A DNA stretch of 64,000 nt, from the NCBI GenBank assembly GCA_011526045.1, contig WYBE01000049.1:124001-188000 (forward strand), in the 5' to 3' direction. This document shows positions 9,138 to 18,096 of this stretch, piece by piece (position 1 is the stretch's first letter; every line of letters starts with the position of its first letter). The notes beneath the pieces are model-generated. The model worked only from the letters and a program-made list of their open reading frames with translations, searched no databases and was not told where the DNA came from. The DNA is from Nevskiales bacterium (lineage in GTDB: Bacteria > Pseudomonadota > Gammaproteobacteria > Steroidobacterales > GCA-2729495). Both the position numbers and the translations under genes were made by a program.

Positions 9138-9893
9138 ATGACCCGCTTATTCAGTCTCTCAGGCGAAGTAGCGCTGGTGACCGGTGCTTCGCGCGGCATT
9201 GGCGCAGCCATCGCGGAGCAGCTTGCGCACGCGGGAGCGGCCGTGATCGGGACGGCCACTACCGAGGCGGGTGCCATTGGCATTACACAGCGGATTACCG
9301 CGGGCGGCCATCGAGGTCGAGGACTGGTGCTCGACGTGTGCCAACCGGAGGCCATTGACGCCGTCCGGCAGGATATCGAACACTCTGAAGGAGTCGTCAG
9401 CATCCTGGTAAATAACGCGGGGATTACCCGCGACAACCTGGTCTTGCGCATGAAGGACGACGAGTGGAACGCGGTAATCACCACCAACCTGACCGCAACT
9501 TTCCAACTCAGTCGTGCATTCCTGCGGGGGATGCTGAAACAACGACGCGGCAGGGTGATCAACATCGCGTCGGTCGTGGGCGTGATGGGCAATCCGGGCC
9601 AGGCGAATTACGCGGCGGCCAAGGCTGGGCTCCTGGGCCTGACAAAATCACTGGCGCGTGAGGTCGGGTCACGAGGCGTCACGGTCAATGTCGTCGCGCC
9701 GGGGTTCATTGCCACGGACATGACGGCCGGGATGACGGCGGAGCAAAGGCAATCGCTGCAGGCACAGGTGCCGCTGCAACGGCTCGGTTCTGTGTCGGAC
9801 GTGGCGAATGCCGTGCTGTTTCTGGCGTCGGCCGAAGCGTCGTACATTACCGGCGAGACTCTGCACGTTAACGGTGGTATGTACATGATCTGA
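9138..9893 (+). CDS. fabG: 3-oxoacyl-[acyl-carrier-protein] reductase FabG
   Basis: A 251-residue short-chain dehydrogenase that reduces 3-oxoacyl-ACP with NADPH in type II fatty acid synthesis. It shows TGASRGIGAAIA (cofactor loop), NNAGITRDNLVLRMKDDEW (FabG-specific), the catalytic Ser in NIASVVGVMGNPGQ, YAAAKAG (Tyr and Lys) and a C-terminal ITGETLHVNGGMYM. The start at 9138 gives the usual length. It is followed by acpP and fabF, the standard order. plsX, fabH and fabD are not upstream here; the rhombosortase gene takes that place. Confidence 0.95.
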   Translation: MTRLFSLSGEVALVTGASRGIGAAIAEQLAHAGAAVIGTATTEAGAIGITQRITAGGHRGRGLVLDVCQPEAIDAVRQDIEHSEGVVSILVNNAGITRDNLVLRMKDDEWNAVITTNLTATFQLSRAFLRGMLKQRRGRVINIASVVGVMGNPGQANYAAAKAGLLGLTKSLAREVGSRGVTVNVVAPGFIATDMTAGMTAEQRQSLQAQVPLQRLGSVSDVANAVLFLASAEASYITGETLHVNGGMYMI

Positions 9894-10023
9894 ACTGAAA
9901 ATGACACAGGCCGGGTTGGCCTAGCCGGGGGATGGTTAATTCCGTAAAATACGCCGCGCGCTGGATCCCTCCGTGCCCTGATTGGCGCATCTTTTCCGTT
10001 GATCTCACGAGGTTTGAGGAACA

Positions 10024-10269
10024 ATGAGCAGTATTGCGGAGCAGGTTAAGAGCATCGTGGCGGAGCAGCTCGGTGTGAAGGAAGAGGAGGTCACCAACGA
10101 CGCCTCTTTTGTCGAGGATCTAGGCGCGGATTCTCTGGACACGGTCGAGCTGGTGATGGCTCTCGAAGAGGAATTCGAGACCGAGATCCCCGACGAGGAG
10201 GCCGAGAAAATCACGACGGTCCAGGAAGCCATCGACTACATCACCGCACGCCAGAGCAGCAAGTCCTGA
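10024..10269 (+). CDS. acpP: Acyl carrier protein
   Basis: An 81-residue acidic protein. It is the acyl carrier of fatty acid synthesis, with the phosphopantetheine Ser in [19 protein letters not shown]. Length and sequence are canonical. A purine-rich GGTTTGAGGAACA ribosome-binding region precedes the ATG. It sits between fabG and fabF. Confidence 0.97.
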   Translation: MSSIAEQVKSIVAEQLGVKEEEVTNDASFVEDLGADSLDTVELVMALEEEFETEIPDEEAEKITTVQEAIDYITARQSSKS

Positions 10270-10347
10270 ACGTTCCCGGGGCGCACCGGACCGCGGGTCC
10301 AGCGTACCGCAGGACTTGGCCTCATCCGTTTTCCCTGAGCGCCTGAT

Positions 10348-11589
10348 ATGTCGAAACGACGAGTCGTCGTGACAGGCATGGGGATCGTGTCCCCTGTCGG
10401 AAATGACATCGATACCGCCTGGAAAAACGTGCTGGGCGGTGTCAGCGGCATCGGCCCCATCCAGGGCTTCGATGTAACGGATTTCTCCACGCGTTTTGGT
10501 GGAGAAGTGAGGGACTTCAATCCGGAAGATCATATTTCCGCCAAGGAAGCGCGGAAAATGGATCCTTTTATTCATTACGGCATCGCGGCTGCACAACAGG
10601 CCGTCAGTGCAGCGGGCCTTGTGGACGCCGGATACGCCCCGGGAAGAGTTGGCGTGATCATGGGTTCCGGTATCGGCGGCATCGGTACGATCGAGGCAAA
10701 TTATCGCAAGTACTCCGAGGGCCCGTCTCCGCGCAAGATTTCGCCGTTTTTCGTGCCGGGCAGCATCATCAACATGATCTCCGGGCACGTCTCGATCCAG
10801 TACGGCTTCCAGGGCCCGAACCTGGCAATGGTCACCGCCTGCACGACCTCGACCCACTGCATTGGCCTCGCGGGGCGCCTGATTTCGTACGGGGATGCCG
10901 ACGTCATGATTGCCGGCGGCGCTGAGTACGCTACGACACCACTGGGACTCGGCGGCTTTTGCGCCGCCAGGGCCCTTTCGCAACGCAACGACCAACCCCA
11001 GCAGGCCAGCCGCCCCTGGGATCGCGATCGCGATGGATTCGTATTGAGCAATGGTGGCGCGGCACTGGTACTCGAAGAATACGAGTCCGCCCGACAACGC
11101 GGGGCCAGCATACTGGCGGAGTTGATCGGCTTTGGCATGAGTGGTGACGCCCACCACATTACGGCGCCGGCCGACGACGGCCGTGGGGCTTACGCGTGCA
11201 TGCGCGCGGCACTTGCCGATGCCAGTCTTGATCCGACTGCGATCCAGTACGTCAATGCCCACGGAACATCGACCCCATTGGGCGACGCCGCCGAGACGCA
11301 GGCAATCCGGAGCGCATTTGGCCAACACGCCGATGCGCTGGCCGTCAGTTCCACGAAATCCACGACGGGGCACCTGCTCGGGGCAGCTGGCGCTGTTGAG
11401 GCCGTGTTTACCGTCCTGGCCATTCGCGACCAGGCAGCCCCGCCCACGATCAATCTCGACAACCCGGATCCGGCGTGCGACCTCGACTACGTGCCGAACC
11501 AGGCGCGCGAGATGCGTATTGACGCGGCTATTTCGAACTCCTTCGGGTTCGGCGGTACAAACGGGACAGTAATCTTCCGTCGCGCCTGA
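10348..11589 (+). CDS. fabF: 3-oxoacyl-[acyl-carrier-protein] synthase II FabF
   Basis: A 413-residue beta-ketoacyl-ACP synthase of the elongating KAS II type. The active-site Cys lies in VTACTTSTHCIGLA, and the two catalytic His residues are in NAHGTSTPLGD and KSTTGHLLGAAG. The N-terminus KRRVVVTGMGIVSPVG and the C-terminus NSFGFGGTNGTVIF are standard. It condenses malonyl-ACP with acyl-ACP. It follows acpP after about 80 bases. Confidence 0.96.
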   Translation: MSKRRVVVTGMGIVSPVGNDIDTAWKNVLGGVSGIGPIQGFDVTDFSTRFGGEVRDFNPEDHISAKEARKMDPFIHYGIAAAQQAVSAAGLVDAGYAPGRVGVIMGSGIGGIGTIEANYRKYSEGPSPRKISPFFVPGSIINMISGHVSIQYGFQGPNLAMVTACTTSTHCIGLAGRLISYGDADVMIAGGAEYATTPLGLGGFCAARALSQRNDQPQQASRPWDRDRDGFVLSNGGAALVLEEYESARQRGASILAELIGFGMSGDAHHITAPADDGRGAYACMRAALADASLDPTAIQYVNAHGTSTPLGDAAETQAIRSAFGQHADALAVSSTKSTTGHLLGAAGAVEAVFTVLAIRDQAAPPTINLDNPDPACDLDYVPNQAREMRIDAAISNSFGFGGTNGTVIFRRA

Positions 11590-11631
11590 ACCAGGCTTTG
11601 CCCCCATCAGGGCTCGCGCCCGAACCGCACT

Positions 11632-13074
11632 ATGCCCAATGCCGTGCATCCGGAGCGAGTTGCCGCCACGGCTGCCGGCAGGCGCCCGGTCCGTCCTGCC
11701 GAGGTGGCGCGCCTCCACGGTGTCACTGACCTGCTGGCGTTACACGCGCGGCATCCGGAACGTTACCCCGTTTTTCTCGAAAGCAGCGGAGCCGCTTCCG
11801 ACGCCGGTCGCTTCGACATATTGATGGCGTTCCCCGGCGACGTCCTGAGGCTCGATCAGCAGTGGCATCTGTCAGGCCTGAACGATATCGAACAGCAACC
11901 AGGCGATTTTCTCGCGCGACTGGACGCGTGGTGGAGCGCCGAGGGCGGAACCTCGCCACCGCGGCAGGATGTCCCCTTCCATGGTGGCTGGTTCGTGTTT
12001 CTGGCCTTCGAGATGGTGCGCCAGATCGAACCGACCCTGCGCCTGGACCCTGATGGGGATTGCCCCGTCGGTCTGGCGGTCCGCATCCCGGCGGCTATCG
12101 TCCATGACCGGCACACCGGCCACTACCTTGCGGTCGCCGAGCATGGCCGGCACGACCTGTTGAGGGAACTGCAAGCCGACACCAGCAATCTCCAGTCGTG
12201 CTCCGTCGCGGAACAATGCGACGATCAGCCACGTATTGTCGTGGCGGGGAGCATTACCGAAGACGATCCGGAGTTGTTTCTGGAGGCGGCCAGGCGAGTG
12301 CAGGCGCATATCGTTGCCGGTGATATTTATCAGGCCAACATCAGCCGCCAGTGGCGCGCCCGTGTGAGCAGCCGCGCCAGGCCATGGATGCTTTACCAGC
12401 GGCTCCGACGTGCGAACCCGGCGCCGTTCAGCGGATTGGCGTTGTTCGACGGGCTGGCCATCCTGTCGTCCTCACCAGAGAGACTGCTTCGGGTGAGAGA
12501 TGACCGGATCGAGACGCGCCCTATTGCCGGGACCCGCCCCAGGAATGCCGATGACGGCCTGGATCGCCGGCACCGCGCCGAATTGCTGGCCAGTCCGAAG
12601 GAACGCGCCGAGCACGTCATGCTGATCGATCTTGAGCGCAGCGACCTGGGGCGAGTCTGCGCGCCAGGCAGCGTGGCCGTGGGTGAGTTCATGACCGTAG
12701 AAACCTACGCCCACGTTCACCATATCGTCTCGAATGTCACTGGCCGGCTACGTCCGGATGCGTCGCCTGTCGACGCGTTGCGTGCCGTGTTCCCCGGCGG
12801 CACGATTACGGGCTGTCCGAAGGTGCGTTGTATCGACATCATTCACAAGTTGGAGCAGCGTCCTCGCGGCGCCTATACGGGGTCGATGGGGTATCTCAAC
12901 CACGACGGAAGCGGCGACTTCAATATCCTGATACGCAGCATGACACTGAAGGACGACAGGCTATGCCTGGCCGCCGGGAGCGGCATCGTGGCGGACTCCA
13001 TTCCGGATCGCGAGCTGATGGAGACACGCGCCAAGGCCAGGGGCCTGTTGCTCGCCCTGGACGAGCCTGCCTGA
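11632..13074 (+). CDS. pabB: Aminodeoxychorismate synthase component I
   Basis: A 480-residue chorismate-utilising enzyme that makes 4-amino-4-deoxychorismate for folate synthesis with a PabA amidotransferase. The C-terminal half is canonical: IETRPIAGTRPRN, ERAEHVMLIDLERSDLG, FPGGTITGCPKVR, RGAYTGSMGY and AGSGIVADS. A Lys-containing TGCPKVR, rather than an Ala, agrees with PabB more than with TrpE, and the pairing with pabC supports this. No pabA is nearby. pabC begins 5 bases after the stop. Confidence 0.92.
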   Translation: MPNAVHPERVAATAAGRRPVRPAEVARLHGVTDLLALHARHPERYPVFLESSGAASDAGRFDILMAFPGDVLRLDQQWHLSGLNDIEQQPGDFLARLDAWWSAEGGTSPPRQDVPFHGGWFVFLAFEMVRQIEPTLRLDPDGDCPVGLAVRIPAAIVHDRHTGHYLAVAEHGRHDLLRELQADTSNLQSCSVAEQCDDQPRIVVAGSITEDDPELFLEAARRVQAHIVAGDIYQANISRQWRARVSSRARPWMLYQRLRRANPAPFSGLALFDGLAILSSSPERLLRVRDDRIETRPIAGTRPRNADDGLDRRHRAELLASPKERAEHVMLIDLERSDLGRVCAPGSVAVGEFMTVETYAHVHHIVSNVTGRLRPDASPVDALRAVFPGGTITGCPKVRCIDIIHKLEQRPRGAYTGSMGYLNHDGSGDFNILIRSMTLKDDRLCLAAGSGIVADSIPDRELMETRAKARGLLLALDEPA

Positions 13075-13079
13075 CGCAA

Positions 13080-13913
13080 ATGGACGCCTGGCTGGTCAAC
13101 GGCACACCCTGCAATCACGTACCCGTCGATGACCGTGGACTCGCCTACGGGGATGGGTTGTTCGAGACTGTTGCCTGGCGTGATGGGCGTGCCCGTTTTC
13201 TGGATCGCCATCTGGAGCGACTTACAGTCGGTTGCCGGAGGCTCGACTTGCCGGAACCGGATTCCCGGCTGATTTGCAGTGAAATCGAGCAACTTGGGTC
13301 CGCCTCCCCGGAGGGGATCGTCAAGATTCTCATTACACGCGGAAGCGGACCGCGCGGCTATGCAGCGCCGTCACCAGCAGCGCCCACCCGCATTGTGGGG
13401 TGGAGCGGCTCCATCACGGGGACGATGCCTGGTGCAGTGCCTGCGGCACGGGTGATCGTCTGCAGAACACCCGCGAGCGTGAATCCATACCTAGCCGGGC
13501 TGAAGACCCTCAACCGGCTGGACAACGTGCTGGCATCGCTGGAATGGCGCGAGGCGGGCTGCAACGAAGGCCTGATGCTCGACCCTGCAGGGCGCGTGAT
13601 CGGTGGCACAATGTCCAATGTGTTTATGGTCCGCGGCTGCAAACTGCTGACGCCCTCAATTGAACACTGCGGAATCCATGGTGTGATGCGCGCCATCATA
13701 CTTTCCGTGGCACGCGAATCCGGAATTGCAGTGGAGGAGCAGGATCTGCGGCTGGAAGATTTCGCGCGCGCGGAGGAAATCTTTCTGAGCAACGCGCTCT
13801 GGGGAGTCCGTCCCGTGCATGACTATATTGGGCGCCGGTATGTCACCGGATCACTCACGCGCGAAATCGGCCGGGCATTGACCGCACTCGGAGTCAGCGA
13901 GTGTCCGTGCTGA
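13080..13913 (+). CDS. pabC: Aminodeoxychorismate lyase
   Basis: A 277-residue fold-type IV PLP enzyme that splits aminodeoxychorismate into 4-aminobenzoate and pyruvate. It has the family pattern DDRGLAYGDGLFETV, a PLP Lys in AGLKTLNRLDNVLAS, GLMLDPAGRVIGGTMSNVF and a late ARAEEIFLSNALWGVRPV. The start at 13080 follows the pabB stop by 5 bases. In many gammaproteobacteria pabC lies between fabF and mltG, as here. It overlaps mltG by 13 bases. Confidence 0.93.
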   Translation: MDAWLVNGTPCNHVPVDDRGLAYGDGLFETVAWRDGRARFLDRHLERLTVGCRRLDLPEPDSRLICSEIEQLGSASPEGIVKILITRGSGPRGYAAPSPAAPTRIVGWSGSITGTMPGAVPAARVIVCRTPASVNPYLAGLKTLNRLDNVLASLEWREAGCNEGLMLDPAGRVIGGTMSNVFMVRGCKLLTPSIEHCGIHGVMRAIILSVARESGIAVEEQDLRLEDFARAEEIFLSNALWGVRPVHDYIGRRYVTGSLTREIGRALTALGVSECPC

Positions 13914-14926
13914 ACCGGATCGGGACCATCCTTGGCCTGACGTTGGTCCTGCTGGTTGCGGTGGCCATTGGGGCAGGGTATCGCGCACTGAATGCACCTC
14001 TCAGCGTGCCGGACGGGGGGTACACCATGATTGTCCCGGCCGGAAGCTCGCTTCAGTCACTGGCCGAGCGCCTGAGCGACGAGGGCATACTGGCCAGTCC
14101 ACGAACACTGACCTGGTACGGGCGGATTACGGGCGAGGCCGCGCAAGTCAAGGCGGGCGAGTACGACGTACTTTCGGGCACGACCGCGTTACAGCTTCTC
14201 GATCAACTGGTTCGTGGCCGCGTCAGATTGCATGCCCTGACGATCGTCGAAGGGTGGACCGTTCGGGATCTCCTGCGCGCAATTCGGAAACATCCAGCAA
14301 TCAGGCAGACGCTTCCGCGAGGCGACGCCGCTCGGCTCGGCGAGGCGCTGAAGCTGCCGTCAAGCAGTCCCGAGGGCTGGTTCTTCCCGGATACCTATCG
14401 TTTCCCACGAAACACGACCGATCTGGACGTCCTCGCAAGGGCCCATACCCGCATGGCACTGATGCTCGAACAAGCCTGGTCGAGACGACATGACAATCTG
14501 CCGTTGAAGACTGCGTATGAGGCATTGATTCTCGCATCGCTCATCGAAAAAGAGACCGCGCTCGATCGCGAGAGAACACAGATCGCCGGCGTTTTCATCC
14601 GGCGCCTGGCAGCTGGAATGAAGCTTCAGACCGATCCAACCGTTATCTATGGCCTCGGCGACAATTTCGACGGCAATCTGACGCGCCGGCATCTCGCGCA
14701 GGACGGGCCTTACAACACCTACGCGCGTGCCGGCCTGCCGCCGTCACCCATTTCCCTGCCCGGCGCGGCGTCGCTCCTGGCGGCGGTGCAACCGGACGAT
14801 TCCAAGGCGCTGTATTTCGTGGCAAGTGGCAATGACGATGGCTCGCATGTGTTCTCGAGAACACTGAAAGAACATAATGCAGCGGTGCGCCGATACCTTG
14901 AAATATCCCGGAACGCTTCGGAATGA
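13901..14926 (+). CDS. mltG: Endolytic murein transglycosylase MltG (YceG)
   Basis: A 341-residue protein with an N-terminal membrane anchor (about residues 8-30, ILGLTLVLLVAVAIGAG), a LysM-like segment (MIVPAGSSLQSLAERLSDEGI) and the YceG catalytic domain. The catalytic Glu is in LASLIEKETALDRE, with the conserved LQTDPTVIYGLG and GPYNTYARAGLPPSPI downstream. It cuts nascent glycan strands at the inner membrane and so ends peptidoglycan polymerisation. It overlaps pabC by 13 bases and tmk by 4. Confidence 0.94.
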   Translation: MSVLNRIGTILGLTLVLLVAVAIGAGYRALNAPLSVPDGGYTMIVPAGSSLQSLAERLSDEGILASPRTLTWYGRITGEAAQVKAGEYDVLSGTTALQLLDQLVRGRVRLHALTIVEGWTVRDLLRAIRKHPAIRQTLPRGDAARLGEALKLPSSSPEGWFFPDTYRFPRNTTDLDVLARAHTRMALMLEQAWSRRHDNLPLKTAYEALILASLIEKETALDRERTQIAGVFIRRLAAGMKLQTDPTVIYGLGDNFDGNLTRRHLAQDGPYNTYARAGLPPSPISLPGAASLLAAVQPDDSKALYFVASGNDDGSHVFSRTLKEHNAAVRRYLEISRNASE

Positions 14927-15570
14927 GTACCGACGGGCGAGCACAGCGTGGCCGTCTGGTGACAATCGAGGGTATCGAGGGCGTCGGCAAGTCCACGAAT
15001 GTGGCGTTCATTGCAGATCACCTGCGCCAGCGCGGGAGATCCGTGCGCATCACCCGCGAGCCAGGCGGTGTCCCTGTCGCTGAACGGATTCGTGAACTCC
15101 TGCTTGCGACGGACTCGAACGGGCCGCCGCCGATGTGCGAATTGCTGCTCCTGTTCGCTGCTCGCAGCGCTCACCTGGAGCAATTGGTGTGCCCGGCGCT
15201 CGATGCGGGTCACTGGGTCGTGTGTGACCGGTTTACCGATGCCAGCTATGCGTATCAAAGCGGGGGACGCGGGCTCCCTGAGTCGGCAGTACGGACCCTC
15301 GAGAGACTGGTGCAGGGCGATCTGCAACCAGACCTCACGATCTTGCTCAACGCGGCCGTTCAAGAGACGGCCATACGTCGGAGGGAGCGTGGCGCCAACG
15401 ACCGGTTCGAGCGGCTGAACTCAGAATTTTTTGAACGAGTGCGCTCGGCCTACCTGGAACTGGCACGCCGCGAGCCCGCCCGCATCCGGGTCATTGACGC
15501 GAGCCGGCCATTGCACGAAGTGCAAGGACAAATCGCGGAGGTCCTGGATAGTTTTATTGCAAATCAATAG
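14923..15570 (+). CDS. tmk: Thymidylate kinase
   Basis: A 215-residue P-loop kinase that phosphorylates dTMP to dTDP. Walker A is GIEGVGKST, the DR(Y/F)-type motif is CDRFTDASYAYQSGGRG, and TREPGG is the nucleotide-binding signature. The lid segment has RRRERGANDRFERLNSEFF. It starts in an ATGA overlap with mltG and precedes holB by about 20 bases. Confidence 0.95.
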   Translation: MSTDGRAQRGRLVTIEGIEGVGKSTNVAFIADHLRQRGRSVRITREPGGVPVAERIRELLLATDSNGPPPMCELLLLFAARSAHLEQLVCPALDAGHWVVCDRFTDASYAYQSGGRGLPESAVRTLERLVQGDLQPDLTILLNAAVQETAIRRRERGANDRFERLNSEFFERVRSAYLELARREPARIRVIDASRPLHEVQGQIAEVLDSFIANQ

Positions 15571-15592
15571 TAAGAACACGCTGTAACTTATT

Positions 15593-16576
15593 GTGATATC
15601 AGATACTGACAACGTTTACCCACCCTGGCTTTCAGCGGCCCGGCAGGCATTGCAGGGCATGCTGGAGCGGCAACAGCTACCGCAAGCCTTGCTGTTGCAA
15701 GGGCCCGCGGGGGTAGGGCGTCGTTACCTCGGGTTGGAAATTGCTGCGCGCCTGCTGCGGGTCGCGGTGCCCGGAGCCGCAGCGCATGGAATCACTGACG
15801 GCGAGTCGGGGCTCCGCCATCCTGACTTTCTCGAGGTGACGCCGGCAGCCGACAAGCGAAGTATTTCGGTTGATCAGGTCCGGGATGTCATTTCCTTCCA
15901 GCAACTCACCGGCCTTAAGGGACGCGATCGTGTCGTGATGGTTGTGCCCGCCGACGCAATGACCCTGTCGGCTGCCAACAGCCTGCTCAAGACGCTGGAG
16001 GAACCGCCCGACGGGTCGATGATCATTCTCATCACGGAGTCGGCCGCTCGCCTTCCGGCAACTCTGTTGAGTCGTTGTCATCGCTTGACCATCGGTATTC
16101 CGGGACGCGCAGAGGCGCTGTCATGGCTGCGTCGGTTTGACCCCGACGAGAATTGGGACCTGCTGCTCGAATTTGCCCTGGATGCGCCGTTTGCAGCGCT
16201 TCAACTACAACGGAATGGATTTGCAGCGCAGGCCGCCCGATACCAGGAAGAACTCGACGCAATAAGCCGCGGGCGAACAGCGGCGCGCATGGTCGCCAAA
16301 CGCTGGGCTCTGGCAGATCCGGGGATATTGCTTCGCTGGCTGTACGGGCACGTATCGCGGTCTGTTCGGCAAGCGTGCGAATCCGATGAGACAGCAGGCA
16401 CGAGACGCTTGCAAAACGTGGCGGATCGGCTATACATGCGTCGGCTGATCCAGCGTCTGCGCCTGATCGAGGAAGTCTATCGAACGCGCGATACCGGCCT
16501 GAATCACGAACTGCAACTCATGGCCTTGCTGATGGACTGGCAAGACACGACAACGGACGCGAAACGAGGCGGTTAA
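15593..16576 (+). CDS. holB: DNA polymerase III delta prime subunit HolB
   Basis: A 327-residue clamp-loader subunit, starting at a GTG. It has a P-loop remnant GPAGVGRRYLGLEIA, the sensor region ISVDQVRDVISFQQLTGLKG, the near-SRC motif TLLSRCHRLTI and LLKTLEEPPDGSMIILIT, which are diagnostic for delta prime and gamma/tau relatives. The four-Cys zinc module usually found between the P-loop and the HPDF segment is absent; only HPDFLEVTP remains. Neighbours tmk and pilZ match the usual gammaproteobacterial order. Confidence 0.9.
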   Translation: MISDTDNVYPPWLSAARQALQGMLERQQLPQALLLQGPAGVGRRYLGLEIAARLLRVAVPGAAAHGITDGESGLRHPDFLEVTPAADKRSISVDQVRDVISFQQLTGLKGRDRVVMVVPADAMTLSAANSLLKTLEEPPDGSMIILITESAARLPATLLSRCHRLTIGIPGRAEALSWLRRFDPDENWDLLLEFALDAPFAALQLQRNGFAAQAARYQEELDAISRGRTAARMVAKRWALADPGILLRWLYGHVSRSVRQACESDETAGTRRLQNVADRLYMRRLIQRLRLIEEVYRTRDTGLNHELQLMALLMDWQDTTTDAKRGG

Positions 16577-16580
16577 CCGA

Positions 16581-16919
16581 ATGGCGAAGCCGGGACTTCT
16601 GACGCTGACCATCAAGGACAAGAGCGCGCTGTATCTCGCTTATATGCCGTTCGTTCGCAACGGCGGGCTTTTCATACCAACCAACAGCAGTTATCGGCTC
16701 GGCGACGAAGTCTTTATGCTTCTCAATCTCATGGGGGAGGACGAGAAGATACCGGTAGCCGGCAAGGTAATCTGGGTCACACCCAAAGGCGCCCAGGGCA
16801 AGCGCACGGCGGGGATCGGTGTCCAGTTCAGCGATCAGGATGGTGGTGCGACCCAGAAGAAGATTGAAAACTACCTCGCGGGCGCCCTCGGCGGCGATAA
16901 ACCAACGCACACGATGTAG
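16581..16919 (+). CDS. pilZ: PilZ-domain type IV pilus assembly protein
   Basis: A 112-residue single PilZ domain protein of the original type IV pilus PilZ subgroup, starting MAKPGLLTLTIKDKSALYLAYMP in homologous fashion. It includes NGGLFIPTNSSYRLGDEVFML and VAGKVIWVTPKGAQG. The canonical c-di-GMP motif RxxxR is not visible at the N-terminus, as is usual for this subgroup, which works through FimX and PilB rather than by binding c-di-GMP itself. The gene follows holB by 4 bases; the pair is conserved in gammaproteobacteria. Confidence 0.92.
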   Translation: MAKPGLLTLTIKDKSALYLAYMPFVRNGGLFIPTNSSYRLGDEVFMLLNLMGEDEKIPVAGKVIWVTPKGAQGKRTAGIGVQFSDQDGGATQKKIENYLAGALGGDKPTHTM

Positions 16920-16937
16920 GGGCGCACCGCGCGCGAA

Positions 16938-18002
16938 TCAAGCCCGCCGATCGGAAACGCTCAGCCCGCTTTTCAGCACTCGCGTATCGAATCCACGTTC
17001 GTTCAGAATGAATGCAGCGGCCGAACTTCGCCTGCCCGTGTCGCAACAAACGACGTAGGTCAGGGATGGATCCAGAGTGCCGAGCTTCAGGCGAATGAAA
17101 TACAGCGGAAGATTGATCGCGCCCGACTCGTGAAAGGTCTCGAACTCGCTGGGCAGACGGACGTCAAGCCATTTCCCGCCTTTGGCAACGATCTGGCGGG
17201 CATCCTGCAGCGTGACCCAGTCGAGCATCGGCTCATTGAGCAGCGTCCTGAAATCTTCCTTCCCCAGGCGCATCAGGGAGCCGTCGGTCAGCATGGAGAC
17301 AGTCGCATTGCGGCGGGTTTCGGAAATAAGCGCTTCCTCGCCGAACGTATCGCCGACCGTCAGTTCGGCCAGCTTGATGCCTTCCTTGTTCAGCGGAGTC
17401 TCTCGTGTCACGCTGCACCGACCTTGGGTGATCACGTAAAAGTAGTCGCCGTGGTCGCCCTGCTTGATGATCACTTCCCCGGCATTGCAGTTCACTTTCT
17501 GCATACGCATGAAAACCGCCTGAATATTCGCCGGCGGTACCCGGTGAAACGCCTTCGTCTGCAGCAACGTGGTCATCCAATCGTCGGGGGCCGGTGCGGT
17601 TTGCGTGGTATTCAGATCCCGGACCTCGTAACTGCCGGTCTGGTCCCAGGTCAGCATGACGTCCAGGAGTTCCGCATCAACACGGATATATTCCACGGAA
17701 TCGGCTGCCTTGGCCGTCCAGCGGCGCGGCAACGTGGGTGCGAGCGGGTTGCGCGCCTCGTCGCTGCCCGCCCGAATTGATTTCAGTCCGCCTTCCTGGT
17801 TCGTCAGTTGCAGCGTGCCCTTCACCAGGTAGTAGGTATGGCGGTCGGCATCGCCCTCCCGGAACAGCACTTTGCCGCTCTCCAGCTGTAGCACCTGGAT
17901 CTTTTTCGCTAGGGCCGCAATGTTTTCGCGCTTCAGGCTGTCCAGTGGGGAAAAGGTCCGCAGAACCTCGATGTTGACTGGGGTTTCTGACATGCCTGAC
18001 AA
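16938..18002 (-). CDS. Two cyclic-nucleotide-binding-like domains fused to a rhodanese domain
   Basis: A 354-residue soluble protein. The first CNB-like domain (about 10-115) lacks a recognisable phosphate-binding cassette. The second (about 145-258) has one, FGEEALISETRRNATVSM at 220-237. A rhodanese domain (about 262-350) ends the protein, with a CDTGRR active-site loop at Cys320. A second ATG at residue 4 is an alternative start. No DNA-binding helix-turn-helix is visible, so it is unlikely to be a Crp-type regulator. A signalling or sulfur-transfer role under nucleotide control is inference only. It converges on pilZ with an 18-base gap. Confidence 0.8.
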   Translation of the reverse strand: MSGMSETPVNIEVLRTFSPLDSLKRENIAALAKKIQVLQLESGKVLFREGDADRHTYYLVKGTLQLTNQEGGLKSIRAGSDEARNPLAPTLPRRWTAKAADSVEYIRVDAELLDVMLTWDQTGSYEVRDLNTTQTAPAPDDWMTTLLQTKAFHRVPPANIQAVFMRMQKVNCNAGEVIIKQGDHGDYFYVITQGRCSVTRETPLNKEGIKLAELTVGDTFGEEALISETRRNATVSMLTDGSLMRLGKEDFRTLLNEPMLDWVTLQDARQIVAKGGKWLDVRLPSEFETFHESGAINLPLYFIRLKLGTLDPSLTYVVCCDTGRRSSAAAFILNERGFDTRVLKSGLSVSDRRA

Positions 18003-18096
18003 GCCGGTCGCTACTGGTGAGAACCGAACATCCCGCTCAGATCGAGCGCGCGGCTATTGTAACCACAAGGGTTTACCTCAGGTAAGGCTTGCGTTC

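Noticed and set aside
9905-9925. AGGCC...GGCCT stem after fabG as a terminator
   Set aside because: There is no T-run and the next gene is acpP, normally co-transcribed with fabG.
10120-11718. A 532-codon minus-strand frame opposite fabF
   Set aside because: It is a shadow of the conserved fabF codons and has no recognisable motif.
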